Virus record (IMG/VR): IMGVR_UViG_3300024505_000129
Span: 1-64,000 of that record
Strand: one strand, 5' to 3'
From: a virus
Length of the DNA stretch: 64,000 nt
Shown here: piece by piece, positions 29,035 through 38,480 of the stretch
Layout of the letters: each line of letters starts with the position of its first letter
Position numbering within the stretch: position 1 is the stretch's first letter
Notes under the pieces: model-generated
What the model was told of the DNA's origin: nothing
Seen by the model: the letters and a program-made list of their open reading frames with translations, nothing else
The model's database searches: none
Made by a program: the position numbers and the translations under genes

Positions 29035-29478
29035 TTAACTGAGGATGTTATTTTCTTCGTCAAATCTGAAGCGTAGTTGTTCAGAAATATTATAAGGCAA
29101 ATAAGTTAAGTTACATTCTACTTGAATGCCGCTTTCATATTGGCTTACTATAAGGCTATCTACTTTAACTCTAGGGTCGTAGTTCATTATCTGTGTAACG
29201 TTTTCTGCAATAATATCTTTTAATTCTTCTGTTAAAGGATCGAATAAAAGGTCCCAAATAATACAACCAAACTCAGGATTTTCTAATTTTTCACCCTGTC
29301 TAATATGTAGATGATTCACAATATCCTGCTTGATTAGACTTAAATCATATAGTGTAAAACTACCTGTTGGGTTGCTAATTGTGCTTAGTCCGCGGTACGC
29401 TCGGCCCGTTGGAACGGCATCTGGTATTCCGTTTTGAGGGATTACACTTCTACCTGAGACTGAGTTATAAGTTGCCAT
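29035..29478 (-). CDS. gp25: Baseplate wedge protein gp25
   Basis: A 147-residue gp25/lysozyme-like family baseplate protein. The motifs LIKQDIVNHLHIRQGEKLEN (residues about 49-68) and NPEFGCIIWDLLFDP are typical; the family initiates sheath polymerisation and is shared with type VI secretion (TssE). Despite the historical name it has no catalytic lysozyme residues. It sits between gp5 and gp6, as in other T4-like wedge clusters. Confidence 0.9.
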   Translation of the reverse strand: MATYNSVSGRSVIPQNGIPDAVPTGRAYRGLSTISNPTGSFTLYDLSLIKQDIVNHLHIRQGEKLENPEFGCIIWDLLFDPLTEELKDIIAENVTQIMNYDPRVKVDSLIVSQYESGIQVECNLTYLPYNISEQLRFRFDEENNILS

Positions 29479-29485
29479 AGTTTAA

Positions 29486-29493
29486 TATTTATT
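29486..29493 (-). promoter_or_regulatory. Late promoter box AATAAATA
   Basis: Reads AATAAATA on the minus strand, in the 17-nt gap between the gp5 stop and the gp25 ATG, only 8 nt before the start. The short distance makes it less certain than the others. Confidence 0.4.
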
Positions 29494-29495
29494 TC

Positions 29496-30890
29496 TTATT
29501 TTTTTGATATCTTTTTGAAGGTATCAACGATTTTAGACTGTGTTCCATCTGTTACACTTGCACTAGAACTAGAGTCTGTTTTAGCAGGAGTATGGCCTGC
29601 TGGATTTAAATTTTCATGTCCTGACCACGGTTCGTGCTGTGGAATTCGCTTGGGCGCACTAGCCGATCCGCAGGTCGATGCCGCAGGGCCGTTCATATGA
29701 ATTTGGCTGGCTGTTTCAACATGGTTGCCGCCGGCACTGATATTGCTCTGTCCGCTAACTGTTAATTTGCTGTCTGCACCTACAGACACTAACCAGTCTG
29801 CACCCGTTTCCGTGTGCATTTTTTCTCCGGCAATTAAATTTATATTTCTACCGGCTTTCATATTAATATCTCTGTCTGCTGTAATATTTAGGTCGTTTTT
29901 AGTATGGATACTAATGCTGTCTTCGGCAAAAATATCTATCTTTCCGTTGCTAGTCAATTCGATCCAAGTAGTACCTCGAGCATTACCTATGTAAATTAAA
30001 TCTTCACTATTGTGTAAAAGAATCTGATGTCCAGTTCTTGTCCTAATACGAAATAATTCATTGTGAGGTATATCTTTGCTGCCGCCTTTGTCATCTACAG
30101 ACACATAATTAGAAGCAGTTTCTGAAGCATGTCCTGTTCGTAGATAATTTTCATCGCCGTCATCCATTACTAAAGTTGTGCCGCCTAAACGACTAACAAA
30201 GGCTCCTTTAACAGGATTTTCTTTTGTTCCAACTGTACCGCGTGCCTGTCCAGATAATCTATCTACAGGCCCTGGGGTACTAATACCAAATACATTACTT
30301 GGGCTTTCTCTGCGAGCAGAGCTAGTTGTTATGCCTCTAATTTCATCTGTTAGTAAACCTTGTGTGCTTAATACTCCTGTAAACGGATGTACAGGTTTTT
30401 TAATTTGTGTAGCATCAGGTTGATTTCCTGTATTAAGTTTTTTATTGTATTCTGCTACAGGTTCTTTTGCTGGAGGAATTTTTGTATTCAATTCCGTTGC
30501 GGCAATTCCAGGAATCATAAAATTCATGTATTCATCCTGAACACAGCCTAGCCAGAAACCTTTGCTAGTATCGCCTTCAATAAAAATAACAACAACTATT
30601 CCTCCTTCAGTTGGCGGCACCATCCACATACCGTAACTTTTTTGTGTGTCGTCATAGGTATTATTTTTTCCCACATGCTCTAAACTAGTAACACCATAAA
30701 ATGGACTTAGATACTGTACAGGATATGTGCTACCTTCACTGTTTGGTATATTACCAACATCACGCAATAACTGTACATGGAGTGTGCCCATATATTTGTT
30801 ATCTTCATTTCTAACTACTCTTGCCAAGTGAGGGCCTGGATCAACTCTTCCACCGCTTACTTCATTACTTCTATTATTTTCATTAGACAT
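29496..30890 (-). CDS. gp5: Central spike/baseplate hub protein gp5 without lysozyme domain
   Basis: A 464-residue gp5-type protein. Residues 20-130 form the OB-fold (RVDPGPHLARVVRNEDNKYM, YPVQYLSPFYGVTS, GMWMVPPTEGGIVVVIF). The C-terminal 150 residues form a beta-helix with repeats of the VgrG/gp5C type (GKIDIFAEDSISIHTKND, DINMKAGRNINLIAGEK). Between the two is only a linker of about 170 residues with no T4-lysozyme-like motif, so the peptidoglycan-cutting domain of T4 gp5 is absent. Its start overlaps the stop of the hub-like gene upstream by 1 nt. Confidence 0.88.
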   Translation of the reverse strand: MSNENNRSNEVSGGRVDPGPHLARVVRNEDNKYMGTLHVQLLRDVGNIPNSEGSTYPVQYLSPFYGVTSLEHVGKNNTYDDTQKSYGMWMVPPTEGGIVVVIFIEGDTSKGFWLGCVQDEYMNFMIPGIAATELNTKIPPAKEPVAEYNKKLNTGNQPDATQIKKPVHPFTGVLSTQGLLTDEIRGITTSSARRESPSNVFGISTPGPVDRLSGQARGTVGTKENPVKGAFVSRLGGTTLVMDDGDENYLRTGHASETASNYVSVDDKGGSKDIPHNELFRIRTRTGHQILLHNSEDLIYIGNARGTTWIELTSNGKIDIFAEDSISIHTKNDLNITADRDINMKAGRNINLIAGEKMHTETGADWLVSVGADSKLTVSGQSNISAGGNHVETASQIHMNGPAASTCGSASAPKRIPQHEPWSGHENLNPAGHTPAKTDSSSSASVTDGTQSKIVDTFKKISKK

Positions 30891-33325
30891 TATGCGCCGC
30901 CTCTTGGTCTTCCTGGAATTGGTATTCCTGTATTAGTGTATTCAACTTGACTTTCTCTCGATCCTTTAGAAACAGAATCGATTGACTTCTTAGCAGTTTC
31001 TCCTGGACGTTGTGTTAATGATTTACCTTCGTCTGTGTTAGGCGGTAATACATTTTCACCTTTATATCCAGTATGATAAACTCCAGTATTACCTGTCTTA
31101 GGATCTGTCCAAGTAAATCTGCCGCCGCTATTTCCTGCACTCTTTCTTGCAGATGCAAATGCCTGTGCAAACGTTTGTTGTTTTGGAGGTTCAGGTTTGT
31201 TTGTTGCTTGTTCTGCTACAGGAACTTCTTGTTTTTTAACATCTTGTTTAGTTTCAGCCGGTGCTTCTTTAACTGGTTCTTGTATTGGTCTGCGTATTGC
31301 TTTTAATGTTTGTGTAAATTTTCCGCCTTTAAAGACGTTTGTAACTTCTTGAACATTATACAACCCACTAAATCCTGCATTTTGAACACCAGACATAAAG
31401 TCCATGTTTCCGGTGATAGAATTATAATCCGATGGTGTTCTAAAATTAACGATAACATCGACTTCGCCACTTTGATAATTCATTGCGCCACTGGATGTTT
31501 CATTAAAGTTTGCAGGAATGTCACTGAAATTTCCCATACCACTATCGGCAATATAGTAAGGGTCTCCTAGTATTTCTATGTCTGCTGTCATTAAATCTGC
31601 TTGACTGTTTAGTAATGCTTCGTAAAAGTTTTTAGCAACTAAACTACGATAGTCATCGTTTGGACCGCCACCAGCATTTTTATATCTTCTAAATGTTTCG
31701 CCTACAGGAACAACTGGAGCACCTTTTTCAACAGCATTTTTGTTTGCTTCGTCGTTGGTCGGTTGTCCTGCGGAACCTACGCCTTGGCCATTAATTTGCG
31801 GGTACACCGCGCCGGATAGTGCGTTTTTATCTGCATAAGCCGTTGTAAACAATCCTGCTTTTAATTGAATATTAAAAGTAAGAATATCTACGTTTTTGCC
31901 AGTGTAAATGTAATTGTATTCTTTAACTGCATTCTTTTTTAATTCATCGTAACCCTGTGGCTGTGCGCCTGGAGGTTTAAATCTGTGCTCGTGTACAAGA
32001 TATTCAACAATTTTAAAAACATAAAGTTTAGGAATCTTTGCCCTGTTATTGTTTCCAGGCTGTGGCTTTAAATTGAATACCTGTGTTTCAATTCTAAACC
32101 ATTTTTTAAATCCCATTTTGTCTGAAGGCGCCGTTGTGTTTGTTTTACAAAATTCGCTCATCAACAATACTTCTGTAATAGCATTAACTATTGTTGTGCC
32201 TTGGCCAAATTTAAAAACTTTATCCTTAGGATCGTAGACGTTGTCTTTTCTAGAGTTAGGCTTGTCTGGGTCTTTTTGTATTTGATCTTTAGGTTTTAAT
32301 TGACTGTCTCCGCCAGTGTCTAGGTCAAATCCCATTTTTGATTTACCTATATCGTTTAAAGATTCTGAATTCTGCACGAGCATTTTTACAGATCCTGCTG
32401 TGCCGCCCACAGAGTTACTACTTTTGTTTAATGTTAATTTTTCTTGAACTTTTTTATCTTTTGATTCCGACGATGGATTAACTGTTGCTGATTGTCCAGC
32501 ATCATCTTGAATTTCTGTAGATGATATCTGTGCGCCGTCTTTAGGAAAGATTATAACAATTTCGTCTGGAACATATTCTTCTTTGCCTGTTTCACTTCCT
32601 TGTTTGGCCATTTCTTTTGTACGCTCATTGGCCCATCTTTGCAGACTATTAGTACCCGACTGTAATATTTCCTGAACTGTTGTGCCGCTGATTTTTATAT
32701 CTGATTTTAATGTGTTTACTTCGTCTGACAGTGCAGATTCGTTGTAAGGAATGGCTGTGCATTTATATCGACAACCAGAGGCAGAAATATCCATTTCTAT
32801 CTGTCCCCAAGTAAAAGGAATGTGTCGATTTAAAACGTCGTCTACAGGAATAATATTTCCTGCGCTGTCATAGCCAATAAATTCTATGGTTAACAAAAAA
32901 GGCATTTCTGTATAGTTAACCATCATACCTTGATCCGATTGTGCGGCGGCGGCTAATTGTAATGTCTGTAAAAACATTCCTAAACTATAAGGTTCAAATA
33001 TTTCAAAACTTATATTTGTAGAGTTTGTTCCTTTAGTTCTTTTATCGTAGGTTATTAAACTACCTATTTCAATGTTGTCAATATAAAAGTCGTATTTTCC
33101 TGTTGGGTTTGCCGCTGAAGTATATGCAGTCATAACTCTGTTGTCGGGTCTGCCTGCACCGCTACGTAAAATAATCTGTCCTAGTTGATTATTTTTATAA
33201 CTTGTAGATGATTCTGGAAAATTTATTTGTTCACTAGTTAAAGCACTAATTGTAAAAATGCTGTTATAGGAAGAAAATTTTTCCAGTACATTTCGTTTAA
33301 TACCGATACTGTCTGTTAAAGGCAT
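30890..33325 (-). CDS. Baseplate hub-like structural protein, 811 aa
   Basis: Located between gp53 and gp5, where a hub component is expected. The N-terminal 180 residues contain ELTs such as YFDIDNIEIGS-like strands and QLAAAAQSDQ; the middle is charged and probably disordered (about 260-370, rich in Lys/Asp/Ser/Gln). The region about 600-700 (EILGDPYYIADSG, GLYNVQEVTNVFKGGKF) resembles hub proteins of long-tailed phages. The C-terminal 130 residues are Lys/Pro/Gln-rich. It could serve the role of T4 gp27, the ring that holds the gp5 spike, but the length (T4 gp27 is about 390 residues) and low similarity leave this open. Confidence 0.55.
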   Translation of the reverse strand: MPLTDSIGIKRNVLEKFSSYNSIFTISALTSEQINFPESSTSYKNNQLGQIILRSGAGRPDNRVMTAYTSAANPTGKYDFYIDNIEIGSLITYDKRTKGTNSTNISFEIFEPYSLGMFLQTLQLAAAAQSDQGMMVNYTEMPFLLTIEFIGYDSAGNIIPVDDVLNRHIPFTWGQIEMDISASGCRYKCTAIPYNESALSDEVNTLKSDIKISGTTVQEILQSGTNSLQRWANERTKEMAKQGSETGKEEYVPDEIVIIFPKDGAQISSTEIQDDAGQSATVNPSSESKDKKVQEKLTLNKSSNSVGGTAGSVKMLVQNSESLNDIGKSKMGFDLDTGGDSQLKPKDQIQKDPDKPNSRKDNVYDPKDKVFKFGQGTTIVNAITEVLLMSEFCKTNTTAPSDKMGFKKWFRIETQVFNLKPQPGNNNRAKIPKLYVFKIVEYLVHEHRFKPPGAQPQGYDELKKNAVKEYNYIYTGKNVDILTFNIQLKAGLFTTAYADKNALSGAVYPQINGQGVGSAGQPTNDEANKNAVEKGAPVVPVGETFRRYKNAGGGPNDDYRSLVAKNFYEALLNSQADLMTADIEILGDPYYIADSGMGNFSDIPANFNETSSGAMNYQSGEVDVIVNFRTPSDYNSITGNMDFMSGVQNAGFSGLYNVQEVTNVFKGGKFTQTLKAIRRPIQEPVKEAPAETKQDVKKQEVPVAEQATNKPEPPKQQTFAQAFASARKSAGNSGGRFTWTDPKTGNTGVYHTGYKGENVLPPNTDEGKSLTQRPGETAKKSIDSVSKGSRESQVEYTNTGIPIPGRPRGGA

Positions 33326-33326
33326 A

Positions 33327-33626
33327 TTATAATCCTAACACATCGAATAAACTAGATTTTTTAGGAATGTAAATTTTTACTCCAGATCTAAAATCAAAAA
33401 TTGGATCTTTTATAGTGTCCATATTACGTTGCATGAACACCCACCATAATTTAGTAGAGCCATACAAGTCATATGCTAATAAATCAGGTCTGTGATTGTA
33501 CTGCGGTTCAATTGTATAAACCCAATCGTCTGGCTCTGCACTAACTGGGCGCACATTGATAGGTGCAAGAAATCCTGGAAGTTCTTGTGTTTTAAACCAC
33601 GGGCTTTTATTGTTATACGTTACCAT
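33327..33626 (-). CDS. gp53: Baseplate wedge protein gp53
   Basis: A 99-residue protein matching the conserved core of the gp53 family: YNHRPDLLAYDLYGSTKLWW, VFMQRNMDTIKDPIFDF and the ending GVKIYIPKKSS. T4 gp53 is about twice as long (196 residues), so only the core domain is kept. gp53 joins adjacent wedges in the baseplate. The start overlaps the stop of the upstream tube-cap gene by 1 nt. Confidence 0.85.
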   Translation of the reverse strand: MVTYNNKSPWFKTQELPGFLAPINVRPVSAEPDDWVYTIEPQYNHRPDLLAYDLYGSTKLWWVFMQRNMDTIKDPIFDFRSGVKIYIPKKSSLFDVLGL

Positions 33627-34513
33627 TAAATGAATCCTGATTTATTGTTACCTGAACCAAGTACATAGTCTCCTTTGATAAACTTATCAAGGCTAAAGTT
33701 TCTAACTTGTTCTCTACTGTACAATGGCTGTACTGTAACTGTAATTGTACTTTTAACTGGTGCCCACGCGACACCTTGTCCTACGCTGGATCCTGGAATG
33801 TTAATTCCAACTAAAGATGCTGCCTTTGATACTACACCTGCACTAGGTGCGCCGGCAGATAGTCCTGTAGAAATATAATCACAATCATTAGGTAATTCTA
33901 TTGAAAAGTTTGTAACTACCACAGGCACATCTTTGAATACATAATCTCCGTATCCGTTAAGTTTTAATACTGGAGGAGGTGCTCCTGCATTTGTGTCAGA
34001 ACCGAATGCCATCTTTGTTACTGATTTTAGATAATGTACTGCGGCAATCCAGTATGCGGCTTCCACAGCATCTTCGCAGAAAAACTGTCCTGTAATTGTC
34101 ATTGCATCAACTTTGCTGTTTTCATAAGACAAGAAAGGATAATTATTGTGTACAGGTGTCATTGGCTGGTAGTTTGCCGTATGTTGCATCTGTATTGAGG
34201 GCGTAAAAGGAAACACCATACCATTGGTTTCTATCAACGGACGCATAATAGAACTAGATTTATATGCTGGGTTAGTTGGGAGGCTTAAACGCACTCTCCA
34301 ATCTCTACTTGCAGATGAACTAAAAATTGCAGATGCTGGATTACTTTTTGCGCCTGTTTCTCCGCCCGGGAGTAAATTAACGCTACGTAATGCCGCGCCA
34401 AACCCTTCCGTTTTTAATGTGTTTACCGTATTCCCGATAGTACCCAATGTACCGGCTACAGAGCCAGCAATAGATCTAGCACCGCTAACAAAATTGTTTA
34501 AGTCTAATGGCAT
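33626..34513 (-). CDS. Baseplate tail-tube protein, gp48/gp54-like
   Basis: A 295-residue protein with the fold signature of tail-tube related baseplate proteins: FPFTPSIQMQHTANYQPMTP (near residue 98), SKVDAMTITGQFFCEDAVEA and YWIAAVHYLKSVTKMAFG. T4 gp48 and gp54 form the platform from which the tail tube grows; the sequence fits that pair but I cannot tell which of the two. It is the first gene of the 30-kb minus-strand block, with a late promoter box 22 nt upstream. Confidence 0.75.
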   Translation of the reverse strand: MPLDLNNFVSGARSIAGSVAGTLGTIGNTVNTLKTEGFGAALRSVNLLPGGETGAKSNPASAIFSSSASRDWRVRLSLPTNPAYKSSSIMRPLIETNGMVFPFTPSIQMQHTANYQPMTPVHNNYPFLSYENSKVDAMTITGQFFCEDAVEAAYWIAAVHYLKSVTKMAFGSDTNAGAPPPVLKLNGYGDYVFKDVPVVVTNFSIELPNDCDYISTGLSAGAPSAGVVSKAASLVGINIPGSSVGQGVAWAPVKSTITVTVQPLYSREQVRNFSLDKFIKGDYVLGSGNNKSGFI

Positions 34514-34535
34514 TTTTGGTTATCCTTGTTAAACA

Positions 34536-34543
34536 TATTTATT
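34536..34543 (-). promoter_or_regulatory. Late promoter box AATAAATA for the tail block
   Basis: Reads AATAAATA on the minus strand, 22 nt before the start of the gp48/54-like gene. It interlocks with the -35 of the early promoter on the other strand. Confidence 0.6.
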
Positions 34544-34570
34544 GACTTTATTAAGTGCATAGTTTATAAT
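34542..34570 (+). promoter_or_regulatory. sigma70 promoter for the gp55 gene
   Basis: TTGACT at 34542-34547 and TATAAT at 34565-34570 with a 17-nt spacer, 24 nt upstream of the ATG. It diverges from the late tail promoter and overlaps it, so this short gap is where early and late programmes meet. Confidence 0.75.
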
Positions 34571-34594
34571 TTATAGTGAGGAGTCATAATTATA

Positions 34595-35425
34595 ATGAAA
34601 AAAGTTAACTACCTGAATAACAAAGATTTGTTATCCGAGATACACAAAAGTAAGAACTCTTACTGTAGTTTTGTTAAGCCAGAGTACCATCAATACGACT
34701 TAATACTACCAAGTTTAGAAAAAATTAACATTAGAACCATCGCAGAAGCCAAAAGAGTTAAGGCTAAACGACAGCAACAACAAGCATTTGAAGCGGCTAA
34801 AGCCGTAAACCCCAAAGTTAAAGTAGCCGAGTTTGAAGTAGATTATAAGAAAATTGAAAAAACTGATTTAGTTTTTAGAATTATGACTTACGATCACATT
34901 CCGCTAGAACCTGGGCGTAAACGTACACCAAAAAGTCAGGCGGATCATAGAGAGAAAGTAAATTTTCCAGCGTTCCAGCACTGGAAATTTGACGACAATG
35001 ACGAACTAATATGTGTAGGTAAAAGCCACTGGAAGGGCGGAATGATTAAGGGCAAGTTCAGTAAAGATCATGGTCAAATTACAGACACACTAGCCCGTAT
35101 GTATATCAAACTCTGCGAACGATATGCTACCAGAGGTAACGTTAGAGGTTATACTTACAATGACGAAATGAAGGGTCAAGCAATCCTTCAACTTACACAA
35201 ATAGGATTACAATTTGATGAAAGCAAAAGTGATAACCCTTTCGCATATTTTACCGCGGCAGTCACGAATTCGTTTGTCCGTGTCATTAATATCGAAAAGA
35301 AAATGCAAAACATCCGAGACGATATCTTGCAAGAAAATGGTATGAACCCAAGTTACACCCGTATGATTAATCAAGAATACGATAACGCAATGAAACGAGA
35401 GAATACACCGGCCGCAGAAGATTGA
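34595..35425 (+). CDS. gp55: RNA polymerase sigma factor for late transcription, gp55-like
   Basis: A 276-residue protein. The region from about 170 to 260 (ITDTLARMYIKLCERYATR, ILQLTQIGLQFDESKSDNPFAYFTAAVTNSFVRVINIEKK) matches sigma region 2 of T4 gp55 and its phage relatives. gp55 directs host RNA polymerase to late promoters of TATAAATA type; many such boxes occur in this window. T4 gp55 is 185 residues; the extra N-terminal 90 residues are basic and include a QQQQ-rich helix. Its own promoter is a host-type consensus, consistent with early/middle expression. Confidence 0.88.
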   Translation: MKKVNYLNNKDLLSEIHKSKNSYCSFVKPEYHQYDLILPSLEKINIRTIAEAKRVKAKRQQQQAFEAAKAVNPKVKVAEFEVDYKKIEKTDLVFRIMTYDHIPLEPGRKRTPKSQADHREKVNFPAFQHWKFDDNDELICVGKSHWKGGMIKGKFSKDHGQITDTLARMYIKLCERYATRGNVRGYTYNDEMKGQAILQLTQIGLQFDESKSDNPFAYFTAAVTNSFVRVINIEKKMQNIRDDILQENGMNPSYTRMINQEYDNAMKRENTPAAED

Positions 35426-35451
35426 CACGGCTGTTGTATTTTTGCTATAAT
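35422..35451 (+). promoter_or_regulatory. Consensus sigma70 promoter for gp47/gp46
   Basis: TTGACA at 35422-35427 overlaps the gp55 stop codon (TGA); TATAAT is at 35446-35451, an 18-nt spacer. Both hexamers are exact. The start codon of gp47 is 18 nt after the -10. Confidence 0.85.
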
Positions 35452-35468
35452 AACCAAAAAGGATTATA

Positions 35469-36473
35469 ATGTTTAAAAAAGTTGCGTGTTTTACAGACAT
35501 ACACTTTGGATTAAAATCGAACTCTAGTACACATAATCAGGACTGCGAAGAATTCGTAGATTGGTTTATTGCTGAGGCTAAAAAGGAAGGATGTGATACT
35601 GGCATCTTCCTAGGCGATTGGCATCACAATCGAAACAGTCTTAATATGTTGACTATGCACAGTTCAATCCGCTGTTTAGAAAAACTGGGCAAGGCATTTG
35701 ATCAGTTTTACTTCTTTCCAGGCAATCACGACTTATACTATAAGGATAAGCGTGATGTACACTCAGTTGACTGGGGCAGACATATTCCAGGAGTAACTGT
35801 TATCAGCGAAATTACTACCATAGATGATGTTACACTAGTTCCTTGGTTAGTAGGCGATGAGTGGAAAAAGATGGAAAAGTTAAAAAGTCGTTATGTGTTT
35901 GGACACTTTGAACTTCCGTTGTTTATGATGAACGCAATGGTGCAGATGCCGGACCACGGTGAGTTACAGGCCAGCAACTTTAAGAACCCTGAATATGTAT
36001 TCAGCGGGCACTTTCATAAACGCCAAGCAAAAGAAAATATTGTTTACATTGGTAATGCGTTTCCGCACAACTATGCAGATGCTTGGGACGACGACAGAGG
36101 CATGATGATTTTAGAACACGGAAAGAAGCCTGTGTATAAAGTTTGGAACGATGCTCCTAAGTTTAAGACTGTAAAACTGAGTCAACTTATTGACGAATCC
36201 GAAACACTAATTCTTCCTAAAACATATCTACGTGTAGGTATTGATATTGATATTAGTTTCGAAGAAGCCAGTTTTATTAAAGAAACATTTATGGCTCAGG
36301 AAAATATCAGAGAACTTACATTAATTCCTGAGAAGAAAGACGTAGAAATTAACACTAACCTTGATGTCCAACAGTTTGAAAGTGTAGATCAAATTGTTAG
36401 TAATCAAATTGCCAGCATACAAAGCGACACATACGATCCTAAAGTATTACTCGCGATTTATAATAACCTATGA
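35469..36473 (+). CDS. gp47: Recombination nuclease subunit gp47 (Mre11-like)
   Basis: A 334-residue calcineurin-like phosphoesterase. Metal-binding motifs are in order: FTDIHFG (8-14), GDWHHN (49-54), GNHD (85-88), FGHFE (144-148) and GHFH (180-183). With gp46 it forms the complex that resects DNA ends for recombination-dependent replication. T4 gp47 is 339 residues, so the length is normal. The stop overlaps the gp46 start by 4 nt (ATGA). Confidence 0.95.
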   Translation: MFKKVACFTDIHFGLKSNSSTHNQDCEEFVDWFIAEAKKEGCDTGIFLGDWHHNRNSLNMLTMHSSIRCLEKLGKAFDQFYFFPGNHDLYYKDKRDVHSVDWGRHIPGVTVISEITTIDDVTLVPWLVGDEWKKMEKLKSRYVFGHFELPLFMMNAMVQMPDHGELQASNFKNPEYVFSGHFHKRQAKENIVYIGNAFPHNYADAWDDDRGMMILEHGKKPVYKVWNDAPKFKTVKLSQLIDESETLILPKTYLRVGIDIDISFEEASFIKETFMAQENIRELTLIPEKKDVEINTNLDVQQFESVDQIVSNQIASIQSDTYDPKVLLAIYNNL

Positions 36474-38251
36474 TTAGAATAAAAGACTTAACAGTTAAAA
36501 ATTTCATGAGTGTAGGTAATGCTACACAGGCAGTAGATTTTGGTAAAGAACAACTTACCCTCGTCTTAGGCGAGAACTTGGACCAAGGAGGTGACGATTC
36601 CGGCTCTCGAAACGGCACGGGTAAGACCACTATCGTAAATGCACTAAGTTATGGGCTTTACGGACAGGCGTTGACTAACATTAAGAAGGATAATCTTATT
36701 AACAAGATTAATTCTAAGAATATGTTAGTTACTGTTGAGTTTGAAAAAGACGGACGTTTATACAGAATCGAACGTGGGCGCAAACCTAACATATTAAAAT
36801 TCTATGTCGACGAGCAAGAACAAGAAAATGCAGATGTAGATGACGAAGGTCAAGGCGATAGTCGAGAAACACAGAAAGATATTGATGAATTACTAGGCAT
36901 GAGTCATGATATGTTCAAGCACATTGTTGCATTGAACACTTATACTGAGCCATTTCTTAGTATGCGGGCCAACGACCAGCGTGTAATTATTGAACAATTA
37001 CTAGGTATTACACTTTTAAGTGAAAAAGCAGAAACTCTCAAAGAGCAAGTACGTATTACTAAAGAAGAAATTACACAGGAAAGTGCTAGAATTGATGCTG
37101 TAAAGAAAAGCAATGATAAAATTCAAGAAAGCATCGACAGTTTAAAATTAAAACAAGCGGCTTGGCAACGTAGTAAAGATGCAGACATTAGTAAAATACA
37201 AAAAGCCATAGATGAGCTGGCTGGCGTGGATATTGATGCAGAAATTGCACAGCATGAAAAGTTAAAAGTATATGACGAACAAGCGGCTAGAATTAAAAGT
37301 CTTAACAAAGAAAAGGCTACCTTAGAAACTGCTGTGATGCAGGCTGATAAAACTGTACGAAAGTATCAGAAAGAAGTAGAACGACTAGAACACAAGACTT
37401 GTCCTGCGTGTGAACAAGAACTGCACGATCATAAACATGAAGAAATGATTAAAGCGGCAGAGAAAAATCTCGCTGATGCAGATACATACTTGTCCAAGGT
37501 AGCGGGAGATCTCGAGTTGATTATAAAGGAACTTGAGTCTATTGGAGACATCAACGGTCGTCCACAGACTTTCTATGACACACTAAACGAAGCCTATAAT
37601 CATAGGTCTAATTTAGATAGCCTTGCTGTACAATTAAAAAATAAACAAGAAGAACGCGATACTTACCAAGAGCAGATTACTGAATTAGAGAATACTGCAC
37701 TTCAAGAAGTAGCGTGGGACTCTGTTAACAGTTTAAATCTAATGAAAGAGCATCAAGAGTTTTTATTAAAACTGTTAACTTCAAAAGATTCGTTTATTCG
37801 TAAGAAGATTATAGATCAAAATCTTGCTTACTTGAATAACCGTCTGACTTATTACCTTGATAAGGTGGGTCTACCTCACACCGTTGTATTCCAAAATGAC
37901 CTAACGGTAGAAATAACCCAACTCGGGCAGGACTTAGATTTTGATAACCTGTCACGAGGAGAAAGGAATCGCTTAATCTTAGGATTGTCGTGGGCGTTCC
38001 GCGATGTCTGGGAATCATTATACCAGAACATTAATCTCTTATTCATAGATGAACTTATCGATAGCGGTATGGACGCCAATGGCGTTGAAAACTCTCTGGG
38101 TGTTTTGAAGAAAATGGGCAGAGAACGTAATAAGAACATCTATCTAATTTCTCATAGGGATGAATTAGTGGGTCGAGTGAACAACGTGCTCAAGGTAATA
38201 AAAGAAAACGGGTTCACAAGTTATGCTAACGACATAGAAGTTTATGACTGA
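36470..38251 (+). CDS. gp46: Recombination nuclease ATPase subunit gp46 (Rad50-like)
   Basis: A 593-residue SMC-family ATPase. Walker A is at residues 34-53 (GENLDQG, then RNGTGKT), the zinc-hook CPAC at 311-314, the signature LSRGERNR near 497 and Walker B LLFIDE near 524. The two coiled-coil arms flank the hook, as in Rad50. T4 gp46 is 560 residues. It pairs with gp47 upstream. The stop overlaps the start of the next ORF by 8 nt. Confidence 0.95.
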   Translation: MIRIKDLTVKNFMSVGNATQAVDFGKEQLTLVLGENLDQGGDDSGSRNGTGKTTIVNALSYGLYGQALTNIKKDNLINKINSKNMLVTVEFEKDGRLYRIERGRKPNILKFYVDEQEQENADVDDEGQGDSRETQKDIDELLGMSHDMFKHIVALNTYTEPFLSMRANDQRVIIEQLLGITLLSEKAETLKEQVRITKEEITQESARIDAVKKSNDKIQESIDSLKLKQAAWQRSKDADISKIQKAIDELAGVDIDAEIAQHEKLKVYDEQAARIKSLNKEKATLETAVMQADKTVRKYQKEVERLEHKTCPACEQELHDHKHEEMIKAAEKNLADADTYLSKVAGDLELIIKELESIGDINGRPQTFYDTLNEAYNHRSNLDSLAVQLKNKQEERDTYQEQITELENTALQEVAWDSVNSLNLMKEHQEFLLKLLTSKDSFIRKKIIDQNLAYLNNRLTYYLDKVGLPHTVVFQNDLTVEITQLGQDLDFDNLSRGERNRLILGLSWAFRDVWESLYQNINLLFIDELIDSGMDANGVENSLGVLKKMGRERNKNIYLISHRDELVGRVNNVLKVIKENGFTSYANDIEVYD

Positions 38252-38471
38252 CGACATCAAAGACGACACTCACGACCAGTTAGTTAAAGCGTTTATCGAA
38301 TATTCACGCTGGAACGAACGATTTGAACGTTATGGATACTTTGCATCCAGTCAACAGGCTCGCGAATATCTGCGAGACATACGCGATTTATGCACAAAAA
38401 GGCGAATGGAAATACAGGCACAGCGGCGATTAAACAAAAAGGCCAAAACGACACAAGATGATTCAGAGTAA
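38244..38471 (+). CDS. Small T4-like phage protein, 75 aa
   Basis: A charged, helical protein with FERYGYFASSQQAREYLRDI in the middle and a Lys-rich end. It overlaps gp46 by 8 nt and so is co-expressed with it. A short protein like this often follows gp46 in marine T4-like phages. Function unknown. Confidence 0.7.
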   Translation: MTDDIKDDTHDQLVKAFIEYSRWNERFERYGYFASSQQAREYLRDIRDLCTKRRMEIQAQRRLNKKAKTTQDDSE

Positions 38472-38480
38472 CTGGTATAT

